This document shows positions 1-5,860 of a DNA stretch of 7,512 nt, piece after piece (the first letter of the stretch is position 1; the number at the start of each line of letters is the position of its first letter). The notes under the pieces were generated by a model. The model was not told the DNA's origin and made no database searches. It saw only the letters and a program-made list of their open reading frames with translations. This DNA comes from Candidatus Sericytochromatia bacterium (GTDB lineage: Bacteria > Cyanobacteriota > Sericytochromatia > JACMPN01), in assembly GCA_014377495.1 (NCBI GenBank), contig JACMPN010000153.1, positions 1-7,512 on the forward strand. The letters run 5' to 3'. A program made the translations under genes and the position numbers.

Positions 1-59
1 CCCCCCGTTGGCCCCGGGCCGCCGGACCGCCCCGCCCCATTCGGGCGTCGGATCAGGCT

Positions 60-89
60 GACCGGGGCCGCTTGGGGCCCGTGCCGGTC
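60..89. other. GC-rich hairpin in the 5' leader
   Basis: Positions 60-65 (GACCGG) pair exactly with 84-89 (CCGGTC), and inside them GGCC at 66-69 can pair with GGCC at 76-79, leaving a 6-base loop. No T-tract follows on either strand, so it is not a standard intrinsic terminator. The stretch 1-99 is extremely C/G-rich and I see no gene in it. The hairpin may belong to the 3' end of a gene left of the window, or be a chance product of the base composition. Confidence 0.25.
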
Positions 90-152
90 GCCAGTGTGAG
101 TGGGGCAGGGTCTCCTGTCGGACAATGAGGGCAAAAATCAGGATCATGGGCG

Positions 153-158
153 AAGGAG
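153..158 (+). promoter_or_regulatory. Shine-Dalgarno site of the His-rich gene
   Basis: AAGGAG lies 6 bases before the ATG at 165. It fixes this start and supports expression of this small frame over the overlapping rightward frame that opens at 100. Confidence 0.7.
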
Positions 159-164
159 ACCACC

Positions 165-485
165 ATGCCCCATTCCACCCACGAAACCCACACCCATCAA
201 CACGGCGACGCCTGCGGCCATCCACGCATCCTGTGGCTCGATAAGGAGGCGTTCCTCCACGACGGGCACCTGCATCTGGCACACGGCGGCCACTGGGACG
301 AGACCCAGATCGACGTGACGAGCCAGAACCCGACGGAATGCCGGCAGACGGCCTGCGTCAAGAATCATACGGACTATCCAGCCGTGCCCCACGGCGATCA
401 CGTCGATCACCTGATCAACGGCCGTCTGCACCGGCAACATGCCGGCCACTGCGACGATCATGGGGCGGTGAAAATCGCCGCCTAG
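165..485 (+). CDS. small His/Cys-rich, probably metal-binding protein with a duplicated motif
   Basis: This 106-residue protein has no signal peptide or membrane segment, so it is probably cytoplasmic. It contains 19 His and 4 Cys (17, 59, 64, 96). The N-terminus is a His cluster (H3, H6, H9, H11, H13, then C17-G-H19). The rest is two copies of one motif offset by 52 residues: residues 31-46 (LHDGHLHLAHGGHWDE) match 83-98 (LINGRLHRQHAGHCDD). The pattern resembles small bacterial proteins with repeated HGDHVDYLHDGHLHH-type segments, which databases sometimes label as transporters or enzymes without support. Metal binding (Zn, Ni or Co) is inferred from the ligand content, not shown. The second copy is closer to the family pattern (HGDHVDHL at 76-83), while the first has lost several His (LDKEAFL at 25-31). 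The start is set by AAGGAG at 153-158. The gene runs tail to tail with the lipoprotein gene, 8 bp away. No metal regulator or transporter gene lies in the window. Confidence 0.8.
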   Translation: MPHSTHETHTHQHGDACGHPRILWLDKEAFLHDGHLHLAHGGHWDETQIDVTSQNPTECRQTACVKNHTDYPAVPHGDHVDHLINGRLHRQHAGHCDDHGAVKIAA

Positions 486-493
486 GCCCACCA

Positions 494-1798
494 CTATTGC
501 GACAGCGGCGCCAGCTCGTTCTTCACGATCGTGACGATCAGCTCGTCGAGGTTGTTCTCCTGAAATGACCCCACGGTCGCACTGACGCCGCCGCCAGGTC
601 CCGGTTGGCCGCCGTAGGTCAGGAAGAGATACTTGGCCAGCGTCTGCTGGGCCAGTTGGCGGAACACGTATTCGCCGGTGGTTTCCAGACCGCTGGCCCC
701 GATCGGGTAAAGCTTGACACCCGTTTTGACAGCCTTGGCGATGGACTCCGGATACGGAAAGGATTGGGGATAGTCGATGTGCGGCGTCGCATCCGCCACC
801 AGGAAGACCAGGCGGGTCGCATCGGCCACGGACCAGGACATGCGGCTCAGGGCTGCATTCAGCCCGTTTTCGAGGTCTTCCGGCGTATCGCCGCCGCCGC
901 TCGCCTGCACCGCCGCCAGCCGGCTCTGGAAGGCCGACAGGTCCTCGGTGAAATCCTGCACCACCAGCGGTTCCGCGTCGCCACGGTCCCGGTAGGCGAC
1001 GAGACCCAGCCTGAGACGCTTGTTGCCGTTGAGTTGTTTGATCCGATCAGAGACGGTACGGATGGTGGCCTGGATCCGGCCGATCTCATCGCCCATGGAA
1101 CCCGTGGCATCCAGCAGGAAAACGAGATCCAGGTTGGCGGCAGCAGCCCGGTTCACCGCCATCGGCACGGCGAGTTCCCAGGTCGGGTTCGTCCGTTGCT
1201 GCTCCGTCGTCACCGTCTGGCCGTTCTTGGTGGCGGTCACCGTGAAGACGGTGCGATCGGCGGCCGAGGTGAAGGTCTTCGGAAAGCAGAGCACGCGCCC
1301 GTCGGAGGCCGTCCGCCCCTCGAAGGGGAGACCGCCGCCGGCAGTGACAGCCACTTGGGCATCAGGTACTCCCTTTTGACTGGTGTCCATGACGCGGATG
1401 GTGATCCGCTCGGAGACATCGACCTTGCGGACGCCGAAGTCCCGGAAGTTGGCAAGATACGTCAGGTAGGCCGGAAAGCCGACGTTGTCGTCGACATCCC
1501 CCGCCCGCAGTGCCGGGGCCTGGTACTGACTGCCGCCGCCATAGCTTGTACTCGGCGTGCTGGGCAGGGCCGTCGGAGTCCCGGTGGTTGACGGCGTCTC
1601 CGGCCGGATGTCCGCCGAAGCGCCGGCTGCGGCACCAGCAGTCGGAGTCCCCGTCGGGACAGCCGCCGGCGTGCCTTGGGGAACGGCGGACGGGGCCCCG
1701 GAGGGCCTCGGGGCTGAATTGGTTCCAGCGGTCGGGGTCCCCGCCACACACCCGGCAAGAGAAAGGCACAACAAAATGGGCAAAACACGCTGGCGCAT
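494..1798 (-). CDS. secreted lipoprotein with von Willebrand factor A (VWA) domain
   Basis: The 434-residue product has a lipoprotein signal: MRQR, a hydrophobic stretch and the lipobox L14-A15-G16-C17, so it should be cut by signal peptidase II, lipidated at Cys17 and held on the outside of a membrane. Residues 18 to about 95 are a low-complexity Thr/Pro/Ala/Gly linker with repeated GTPTA-like units. Residues about 128-212 (ERITIRVMD...GVPDAQVAV) look like an Ig-like/carboxypeptidase-regulatory beta domain. From about 222 a VWA domain follows with a metal-ion adhesion site: D230-A-T-G-S234 after LDLVFLL, T305 in GGGDTPED, and D336 in FLVADATPH. VWA domains bind protein ligands through a divalent cation; the partner here is unknown. 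The frame also opens with TTG at 1804, but AGGAG at 1808-1812 sits 9 bases from the ATG at 1798 and only 3 from the TTG, so ATG is chosen. It is transcribed away from rhuM and converges with the His-rich gene. Confidence 0.85.
   Translation of the reverse strand: MRQRVLPILLCLSLAGCVAGTPTAGTNSAPRPSGAPSAVPQGTPAAVPTGTPTAGAAAGASADIRPETPSTTGTPTALPSTPSTSYGGGSQYQAPALRAGDVDDNVGFPAYLTYLANFRDFGVRKVDVSERITIRVMDTSQKGVPDAQVAVTAGGGLPFEGRTASDGRVLCFPKTFTSAADRTVFTVTATKNGQTVTTEQQRTNPTWELAVPMAVNRAAAANLDLVFLLDATGSMGDEIGRIQATIRTVSDRIKQLNGNKRLRLGLVAYRDRGDAEPLVVQDFTEDLSAFQSRLAAVQASGGGDTPEDLENGLNAALSRMSWSVADATRLVFLVADATPHIDYPQSFPYPESIAKAVKTGVKLYPIGASGLETTGEYVFRQLAQQTLAKYLFLTYGGQPGPGGGVSATVGSFQENNLDELIVTIVKNELAPLSQ
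1572..1742. repeat. degenerate short repeats encoding the lipoprotein linker
   Basis: The plus-strand 11-mer GTCGGAGTCCC occurs at 1572-1582 and again at 1641-1651, with a one-base variant (GTCGGGGTCCC) at 1731-1741. Read on the minus strand these encode the GTPTA units of the lipoprotein linker. Such sequence can change in copy number by slippage, so linker length may differ among related strains. Confidence 0.5.
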
Positions 1799-1807
1799 GG
1801 GCAAGGT

Positions 1808-1812
1808 CTCCT
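1808..1812 (-). promoter_or_regulatory. Shine-Dalgarno site of the VWA lipoprotein gene
   Basis: CTCCT on the plus strand reads AGGAG on the minus strand. Its 9-base distance to the ATG at 1798, against 3 bases to the TTG at 1804, decides the start codon. Confidence 0.65.
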
Positions 1813-1927
1813 AAAGAAACTGAAAATCGGTTCATTTCTGCGGAGCACTGCCATCGGCGGCCAGGCGACGACGTCTCGATCGGTATGTTGTGATGAGACG
1901 GCGCTTGCCTACAAAAAGTTCCCGACA

Positions 1928-1945
1928 TTGACCTAAATAGGTCAA
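1928..1945. promoter_or_regulatory. 18-bp palindrome, candidate operator
   Basis: TTGACCTAAATAGGTCAA has two perfect 8-base arms (TTGACCTA / TAGGTCAA) around AA, a shape typical of a site bound by a dimeric repressor. It lies between the divergent lipoprotein and rhuM genes, about 130 bp before the first and 155 bp before the second. Each arm also contains a TTGACC hexamer like a -35 element on its strand, but I found no good -10 at the right distance in either direction. The bound protein is unknown. The rest of the 1799-2100 gap holds only the lipoprotein SD, a purC-like stretch at 1964-2002 and the rhuM start region; no convincing gene or promoter was seen there. Confidence 0.4.
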
Positions 1946-1963
1946 CTCTGCAGGCAATCAGGG

Positions 1964-2002
1964 GCCACAGGTTGTTCGGACTGAGTGCGTTGGTCGGCAT
2001 GA
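1964..2002 (-). other. purC-like 39-bp stretch (possible gene fossil)
   Basis: Aligned without gaps to 3299-3337 inside purC, this stretch matches at 32 of 39 positions by my count, in the same orientation. On the minus strand it reads MPTNALSPNNLW against MLANELSPDNLR of PurC, which includes the conserved substrate-site segment of SAICAR synthetase. Most of the differences change the amino acid, so it is not under selection as purC. An AAGGAAG lies upstream of its ATG (1998-2000), and the frame runs on into the lipoprotein region out of frame with that gene. It is either a decayed fragment of a purC copy or a coincidence; no other purC sequence is recognisable around it. Confidence 0.3.
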
Positions 2003-2100
2003 AACGGTCTTCCTTTTGATCGTTCCTGGCAGGGTCTGAGGCCGCAACGCCGGTCACGACCTGCGCTAGACTGCCTGGTGCAAGAGGAAGACGCCGACCC

Positions 2101-3167
2101 GTGACAGACCTGACTCCAGCGCCGGAAGGCCAATCGTCCGACCTGATCCTGTACGCGGATCCCAGTGGAACGGTGCGGGTGGATGTGACCTACTTGGGGG
2201 AAACCTTCTGGCTCACTGTCAATCGAATGGCGGATCTCTTCGGCACCACGAAGCAAGGCATCAGTTACCATTTGCAGAACATTTACAAAGAGAACGCGTT
2301 GGATCGAGCCGCAACTGTCAAGGAAATTTTGACAGTTCAAAATGAAGGCGGCCGCTCCGTTTCACGCCAATTGGAGTACCACAACCTCGACGCCATCATC
2401 GCCGTCGGCTACCGGGTCAACAGCATTCAAGCCACACAATTCCGCATGTGGGCCACTCAGACCTTGAAGGATTTCATCGTCAAAGGGTTCGTCCTGAACG
2501 ACGAGCGGATGAAGCAGGGCAGCCGTTTCGGCAAGGATTACTTCGACGAACTGATCGCCAAGATCCGGGAGATCAGAGCGAGTGCCGCTTCTATCTGAAG
2601 ATCGCCGACATCCACCAACAATGCAGCATCGACTACAACCAAGAGGCAGAGTCCACCCGGGCGTTCTTCGCCACCGTGCAGAACAAACTGCACTGGGCCA
2701 TCACTGGCAAGACAGCCGCCGGGATCATCGCCGAGAGGGCCGACGCCGACAAACCGAACATGGGGCTGCAGACCTGGAAGCATGCGCCGGATGGCAAAAT
2801 CATGAAAGCGGATGTGGGCGTTGCCAAGAACTACCTGGCCGAGACCGAAATCAAACCCTTGGAACGCATCGTCACGATGTACCTGGATTTCGCCGAACTG
2901 CAGGCCGAACGCCTCATCCCCATGAAAATGGTTGACTGGGCAAGCAAGCTCGATGCACTCCTCCAATTTAACGGGTACGACGTGCTGACCAACGCCGGCG
3001 GGGTTGAAGCCAAAGTCGCCAAGGCACTTGCCGAGAACCACTACGAGCAGTTCCGGATCGGGCAGGACCGGAACTACATCAGTGACTTTAAGAAAGAGCT
3101 GAAGAAGCTCTCGGATCGGCCGAAACGCAAGGGCAAGCTGGCGCAGGATGGTGAACCACCGTCATAA
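2101..3167 (+). pseudogene. RhuM-family protein gene, frameshifted
   Basis: Two frames together give one RhuM (virulence protein RhuM) family protein of about 355 residues, the usual family size. Frame one (2101 to about 2583) has a helix-turn-helix-like segment with FWLT at 36-39 and TTKQGISYHLQNIYKE at 49-64, then YHNLDAIIAVGYRVNS (93-108), QFRMWAT (113-119) and FIVKGF (125-130), and stops at 2596-2598. The next frame continues without overlap of homology from about 2583: ECRFYLKI, FFATVQNKLHWAITGKTAA (from 2664), RADADKPNMGL, VAKNYL, LDALLQFN and LTNAGG, to TAA at 3165-3167. The break is at AGAGCGAGTG (2575-2584); adding one AGCG unit restores IRASECRF, matching the family. The biochemical role of RhuM is unknown; it is scattered in accessory regions and named from a Salmonella pathogenicity island. 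The probable start is GTG after AGAGGAAG at 2083-2090. Lower GC than its neighbours suggests acquisition by transfer. Confidence 0.85.
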
Positions 3168-3185
3168 CTGGCGTTGACCGGCTAA

Positions 3186-3905
3186 CTACTCATTCAAACA
3201 GATCCGGCGGTAGATCTCGTAATAGGCGGCTTTCACCTGATCGACACCCTGCCGGAAACGGTCCCCGTCCAGGGTTTCCGCCGTGGCCATGTCCCAAAGC
3301 CGCAGGTTGTCCGGGCTGAGCTCGTTGGCCAGCATGATCTGATCGCCCTTCAGGCCGAACTCCAACCGGAAATCGACGAGGACGAGGCCCTTTTCCTCAG
3401 ACAGGTAGGGAACCAGGGTCTCGTTGATTTTGTCCGTCAGCGTCCGGATCGTCCGCAACTGCACGTCGTCCGCCCAGCCGAAGGCCCGGATATGGCTGGC
3501 ATTGACCCATTGTTTGCCGATCGCCGGATCCTTGGGATAAAACTCGACGATCGTCGAGGCCAGAGGCGACCCCTCTTCCAGGCCAAAACGCTTGGCCAGG
3601 CTGCCGGCAGCCAGGTTACGGGCGACGATGAAAAAGGGGAAAATCTTCAGGCGTTCGACCAGCAGCCTGGCCTCGCCGACCTTGCGGACGAAATGGTGGG
3701 GGATGCCCTGCTCGCCGAGCCGATCGAAAAGGGCCACGGAAATGCCCGCCCCCCACTCGCCCTTGCCGGGGACGATGGCCCGCTCCCGGTCGCGGAAGGC
3801 CATCACGTCGTCACGGAAATGCAGCAATAGTTGGGCGCTGCCCTCGACTTCGTAGACGTCTTTGGTTTTGCCTTGCAGGATGCGGGCGCCGGTCTTCGGA
3901 TCCAT
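3186..3905 (-). CDS. purC: phosphoribosylaminoimidazole-succinocarboxamide (SAICAR) synthetase
   Basis: PurC joins CAIR and L-aspartate using ATP to give SAICAR in cytoplasmic de novo purine synthesis. The 239 residues match the usual length. Visible family motifs are the N-terminal ATP-binding QGKTKDVY (11-18), VARNLAAGSLAKRFGLEEG (94-112), LVDFRLEFGLKGDQIML (176-192), ELSPDNLRLWD (195-205) and DRFRQ (215-219). Several normally conserved spots are altered: the FxDxxTAF/DTSA region reads FRDDVMAF (30-37), the DPxxN segment reads GKQWVN (129-134), and the DE of the DE-[IF]-SPD motif is NE (194-195). It remains a clear PurC but a divergent one. The ATG overlaps the purB stop by one base (TAATG at 3907-3903), with a G-rich ribosome site (GGGGGA) just upstream in the end of purB, so translation is probably coupled to purB. 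It converges with the rhuM pseudogene, 18 bp away, with no strong terminator visible between them. Confidence 0.92.
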   Translation of the reverse strand: MDPKTGARILQGKTKDVYEVEGSAQLLLHFRDDVMAFRDRERAIVPGKGEWGAGISVALFDRLGEQGIPHHFVRKVGEARLLVERLKIFPFFIVARNLAAGSLAKRFGLEEGSPLASTIVEFYPKDPAIGKQWVNASHIRAFGWADDVQLRTIRTLTDKINETLVPYLSEEKGLVLVDFRLEFGLKGDQIMLANELSPDNLRLWDMATAETLDGDRFRQGVDQVKAAYYEIYRRICLNE

Positions 3906-5209
3906 TATTCCCCCGTGGGCGAAAACGCCCGTTTGAAGATGTAATCCACGTGCTGGAGCGTCGTCTCCAGCGAAAAGCAGGCACTCAGCGCATCGTCGCC
4001 GAGGACGGTGGTCACCCGCGGGTCGCGCCGCAGCACCTCGTGAAAAGAGCCGCCCTCGTCCTGCACGTGTACGGCGTGTTCCTGGACGATGGCGTAGGCC
4101 TCCTCACGGGGCATCCCGGCATCCTGCAGGGCGAGCAGGACCTGACCCGAATAAATGAGGCCGCCGGACTCGGACAGGTTGACCAGCATGCGCTGGGGGT
4201 AGACCTGCAGCCCCTGGATGATCCCCGTGAAGGACTGCAGGATGAAGTCGAGCACGAAGGTCGAATCGGGCAGGATGATCCGCTCGGCACTGGAGTGGCT
4301 GACGTCCCGCTCATGCCAGATGTCAATGTTCTCCAGGGCCGTCGGCACGTAGCCCCGCAGCACCCGGGCCAGGCCGCTGATCCGCTCGCAATGGACAGGA
4401 TTCCGCTTGTGGGGCATGGCCGAGGAGCTGCGCTGGCCGGGACTCTGGGGCTCGGCGACCTCGTGGACCTCGCTGCGGGACAGATGGCGCAGCTCGGTGG
4501 CAAAGCGGCTGATCGAGCTGCCGATCAGGGCCAGGCCGCTGACGAACTCGGCATGCCGGTCCCGCTGCAAAATCTGGGTGGTGACGGCGGGGACCTTGAG
4601 GCCGAGCTTGCGGCAGACGAATTCCTCGATGCGTGGATTCAGCCGGGCATACGTCCCGACGGGGCCCGAGACCATCCCGAAGCTGACCACGTCCCGCAGC
4701 CGGTAGAGCCGGGCCAGGTGACGCTGCACCTCGACGTACCACTGGGCCATTTTCAGCCCGAACGTCGTCGGCATGGCGTGCATCCCGTGAGTGCGGCCGA
4801 TCATCGGCGTGTCGCGGTAGAGGAACGCCTTTTCCTTGATGGCGCTGCCCAGCCGCTGGAGATCGTCGATGAGCAGGTCCGAGGCCTCACGCAGCTGCAG
4901 GCCGAGGGCCGTGTCGACGATGTCGGCAGACGTCATGCCGTGGTGCAGATAACGGCTGTCGGCCCCAAGCTGGGACTCGAGCATCAGCAGAAAGGCAGAC
5001 ACGTCGTGTCGGGTGGCCTCCAGGTGCTTGGCATAGGACTCGGCATCGAGCGAGGCCTGGGCGGCGATGCGGGTGGCCACTTCCTGAGGCAGCTCACCCA
5101 GCTCGGCCCGTGCCTGGATGACGAGCAGCTCGATTTCGAGCCACTTGCGCAAGGTGTTCTCCGGTGCCCAGATGCGGGCCATCAGGGGCAGGGTGTAACG
5201 ATCGATCAT
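3905..5209 (-). CDS. purB: adenylosuccinate lyase
   Basis: PurB eliminates fumarate twice in purine synthesis: SAICAR to AICAR, and adenylosuccinate to AMP. The 434 residues match the bacterial tetrameric enzyme and the fumarase/aspartase superfamily. Visible features are the typical start MIDRYTLPLMARIW, H68 in TRHDVSAF, T93-S-A-D96, the catalytic-site histidine H141 in GRTHGMHAMPTTFGLK (138-153), and the signature loop SSSAMPHKRNP (261-271) carrying the catalytic serine (S262/S263). All key residues appear intact. The ATG at 5209 fits the family N-terminus, but the ribosome site is weak: GAAAGG lies about 15 bases upstream. It is the first gene of a purB-purC operon, so the product of PurC is the substrate of PurB. 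It is divergent from the receiver-like gene across a 240-bp region with inverted repeats. Confidence 0.97.
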   Translation of the reverse strand: MIDRYTLPLMARIWAPENTLRKWLEIELLVIQARAELGELPQEVATRIAAQASLDAESYAKHLEATRHDVSAFLLMLESQLGADSRYLHHGMTSADIVDTALGLQLREASDLLIDDLQRLGSAIKEKAFLYRDTPMIGRTHGMHAMPTTFGLKMAQWYVEVQRHLARLYRLRDVVSFGMVSGPVGTYARLNPRIEEFVCRKLGLKVPAVTTQILQRDRHAEFVSGLALIGSSISRFATELRHLSRSEVHEVAEPQSPGQRSSSAMPHKRNPVHCERISGLARVLRGYVPTALENIDIWHERDVSHSSAERIILPDSTFVLDFILQSFTGIIQGLQVYPQRMLVNLSESGGLIYSGQVLLALQDAGMPREEAYAIVQEHAVHVQDEGGSFHEVLRRDPRVTTVLGDDALSACFSLETTLQHVDYIFKRAFSPTGE

Positions 5210-5252
5210 GCGGGGGAAGGCAACCTTTCACCCAACCGGAGTCGTCCCCGGC

Positions 5253-5277
5253 AGGTTCCGCATCAAGTGTAGAACCT
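5253..5277. promoter_or_regulatory. short inverted repeat in the purB leader
   Basis: AGGTTC (5253-5258) and GAACCT (5272-5277) are exact inverted copies around 13 bases. The loop contains, on the minus strand, TACACT, a 4-of-6 match to a -10 box that could serve purB, but no matching -35 is seen. Arms this short could arise by chance. Confidence 0.25.
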
Positions 5278-5289
5278 CCGGTCGCAGGG

Positions 5290-5344
5290 CGGCTACGGCG
5301 ACGGCAGACTTGACGGGTCCACGGACGGGGATGGGCCGTAGCCG
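5290..5344. promoter_or_regulatory. 10-bp perfect inverted repeat in the purB/receiver divergent region
   Basis: CGGCTACGGC at 5290-5299 is the exact reverse complement of GCCGTAGCCG at 5335-5344, with a 35-base spacer. The spacer holds TTGACG (5310-5315), a good plus-strand -35 hexamer without a clear -10. The repeat could be two half-sites of a regulator or the stem of a leader RNA structure. It has no T-tract, so an intrinsic terminator is unlikely. Confidence 0.35.
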
Positions 5345-5373
5345 ACGACGGCCGCATTCGCACCCGGTGGGGG

Positions 5374-5379
5374 TATAGT
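5374..5379 (+). promoter_or_regulatory. possible -10 box of the receiver-like gene
   Basis: TATAGT matches TATAAT at 5 of 6 positions and would start RNA near 5386, about 65 bases before the TTG start at 5450. The -35 position holds only GC-rich sequence with no good match, so this is tentative. Confidence 0.3.
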
Positions 5380-5449
5380 GTGGATGTGCGGTGACGCTGA
5401 CCCCCGTCAGACGGATGCCGCTGGCAGTCCCGAACCGTGGTATTTTGCC

Positions 5450-5821
5450 TTGCCCAAAATCCTCGTGGTCAGTCCCAGCCAGACGTTCAAGCGCCTCGTC
5501 GAACGGGCGCTCGCCGACATCCCCCGCACCTCCGTGGTCGGGGCGAACAACAAGCTGGAAGCCCTGGCCCAGACCTTCAGTGAGCATCCCGACGTCGTCG
5601 TCGTGGCCATCGAGTCGTGGGCCGAGAGCGTCGACGTCCTCGAAGCGATCCACCAGCGACCCGAAAACCAGCAACTGCCGCTGGTCGCCCTGCGTCCCCG
5701 GGGGGGCAGTTTCATTGAACAGATGAAATCCCTCAGTGCCGGCGCCAGCCTGTATCTGCGGATGCCGATCGATCCGGCCGTCCTCGGTGCCAAACTGGTC
5801 AAGCTGGCCGAATCCCGCTAG
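5450..5821 (+). CDS. standalone degenerate receiver (pseudo-receiver) domain protein
   Basis: The 123-residue product is almost exactly one response-regulator receiver domain, with no output domain. Strand 1 is PKILVVSPS (2-10), strand 3 PDVVVVAIES (47-56), strand 4 LPLVALRPRG (76-85), strand 5 GASLYLRMPIDPAVL (98-112). Every phosphotransfer position is replaced: the acidic pair is S8-P9, the phosphoacceptor Asp is A53, the switch Thr/Ser is R82 and the conserved Lys is M105. It cannot be phosphorylated in the usual way and probably works through constitutive protein-protein contacts; the partner is unknown. I chose TTG at 5450 because the fold begins there and third-position GC jumps from 13 of 22 codons upstream to 21 of 24 downstream. 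An ATG at 5384 behind GGTGGGGG would add 22 residues and remains possible, and the ribosome site of the TTG is weak. It lies 39 bp before the HIT gene and may share its transcript. Confidence 0.75.
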   Translation: MPKILVVSPSQTFKRLVERALADIPRTSVVGANNKLEALAQTFSEHPDVVVVAIESWAESVDVLEAIHQRPENQQLPLVALRPRGGSFIEQMKSLSAGASLYLRMPIDPAVLGAKLVKLAESR

Positions 5822-5850
5822 CCACCCGGCTGTCCCTGTCTGCAACCCCA

Positions 5851-5857
5851 AGGAGGG
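5851..5857 (+). promoter_or_regulatory. strong Shine-Dalgarno site of the HIT gene
   Basis: AGGAGGG (preceded by A) lies 3-4 bases before the GTG at 5861. It supports this non-ATG start; no in-frame ATG exists near the N-terminus. Confidence 0.7.
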
Positions 5858-5860
5858 CTT

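Noticed and set aside
605..1591. 328-codon open frame on the plus strand opposite the lipoprotein gene
   Set aside because: The minus-strand frame has a lipobox and complete VWA metal-site residues; the plus frame has low-complexity composition and no motif.
1872..1898. GTCTC...GAGAC hairpin in the 1799-2100 intergenic region
   Set aside because: The stem is only 5 bases plus an interrupted extension around a long loop, with no T-tract; not distinguishable from chance.
2448..3167. An independent gene starting at 2448 within rhuM
   Set aside because: Residues before about 2583 in this frame do not match RhuM, whereas frame one does; the homology only begins after the frameshift, so it is the 3' part of one broken gene.
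2101..3167. rhuM plus neighbour as a toxin-antitoxin or restriction-linked defence module
   Set aside because: There is no small partner gene, methylase or restriction gene in the window, and rhuM itself is frameshifted.
3168..3185. Bidirectional terminator between rhuM and purC
   Set aside because: The 18-bp gap is too short and shows only weak pairing with no T-tract.
3950..5272. Long open frame on the plus strand opposite purB (440 codons)
   Set aside because: It lies wholly antisense to a clear purB with intact catalytic motifs, shows no recognisable domain, and long antisense frames are expected in GC-rich genes.
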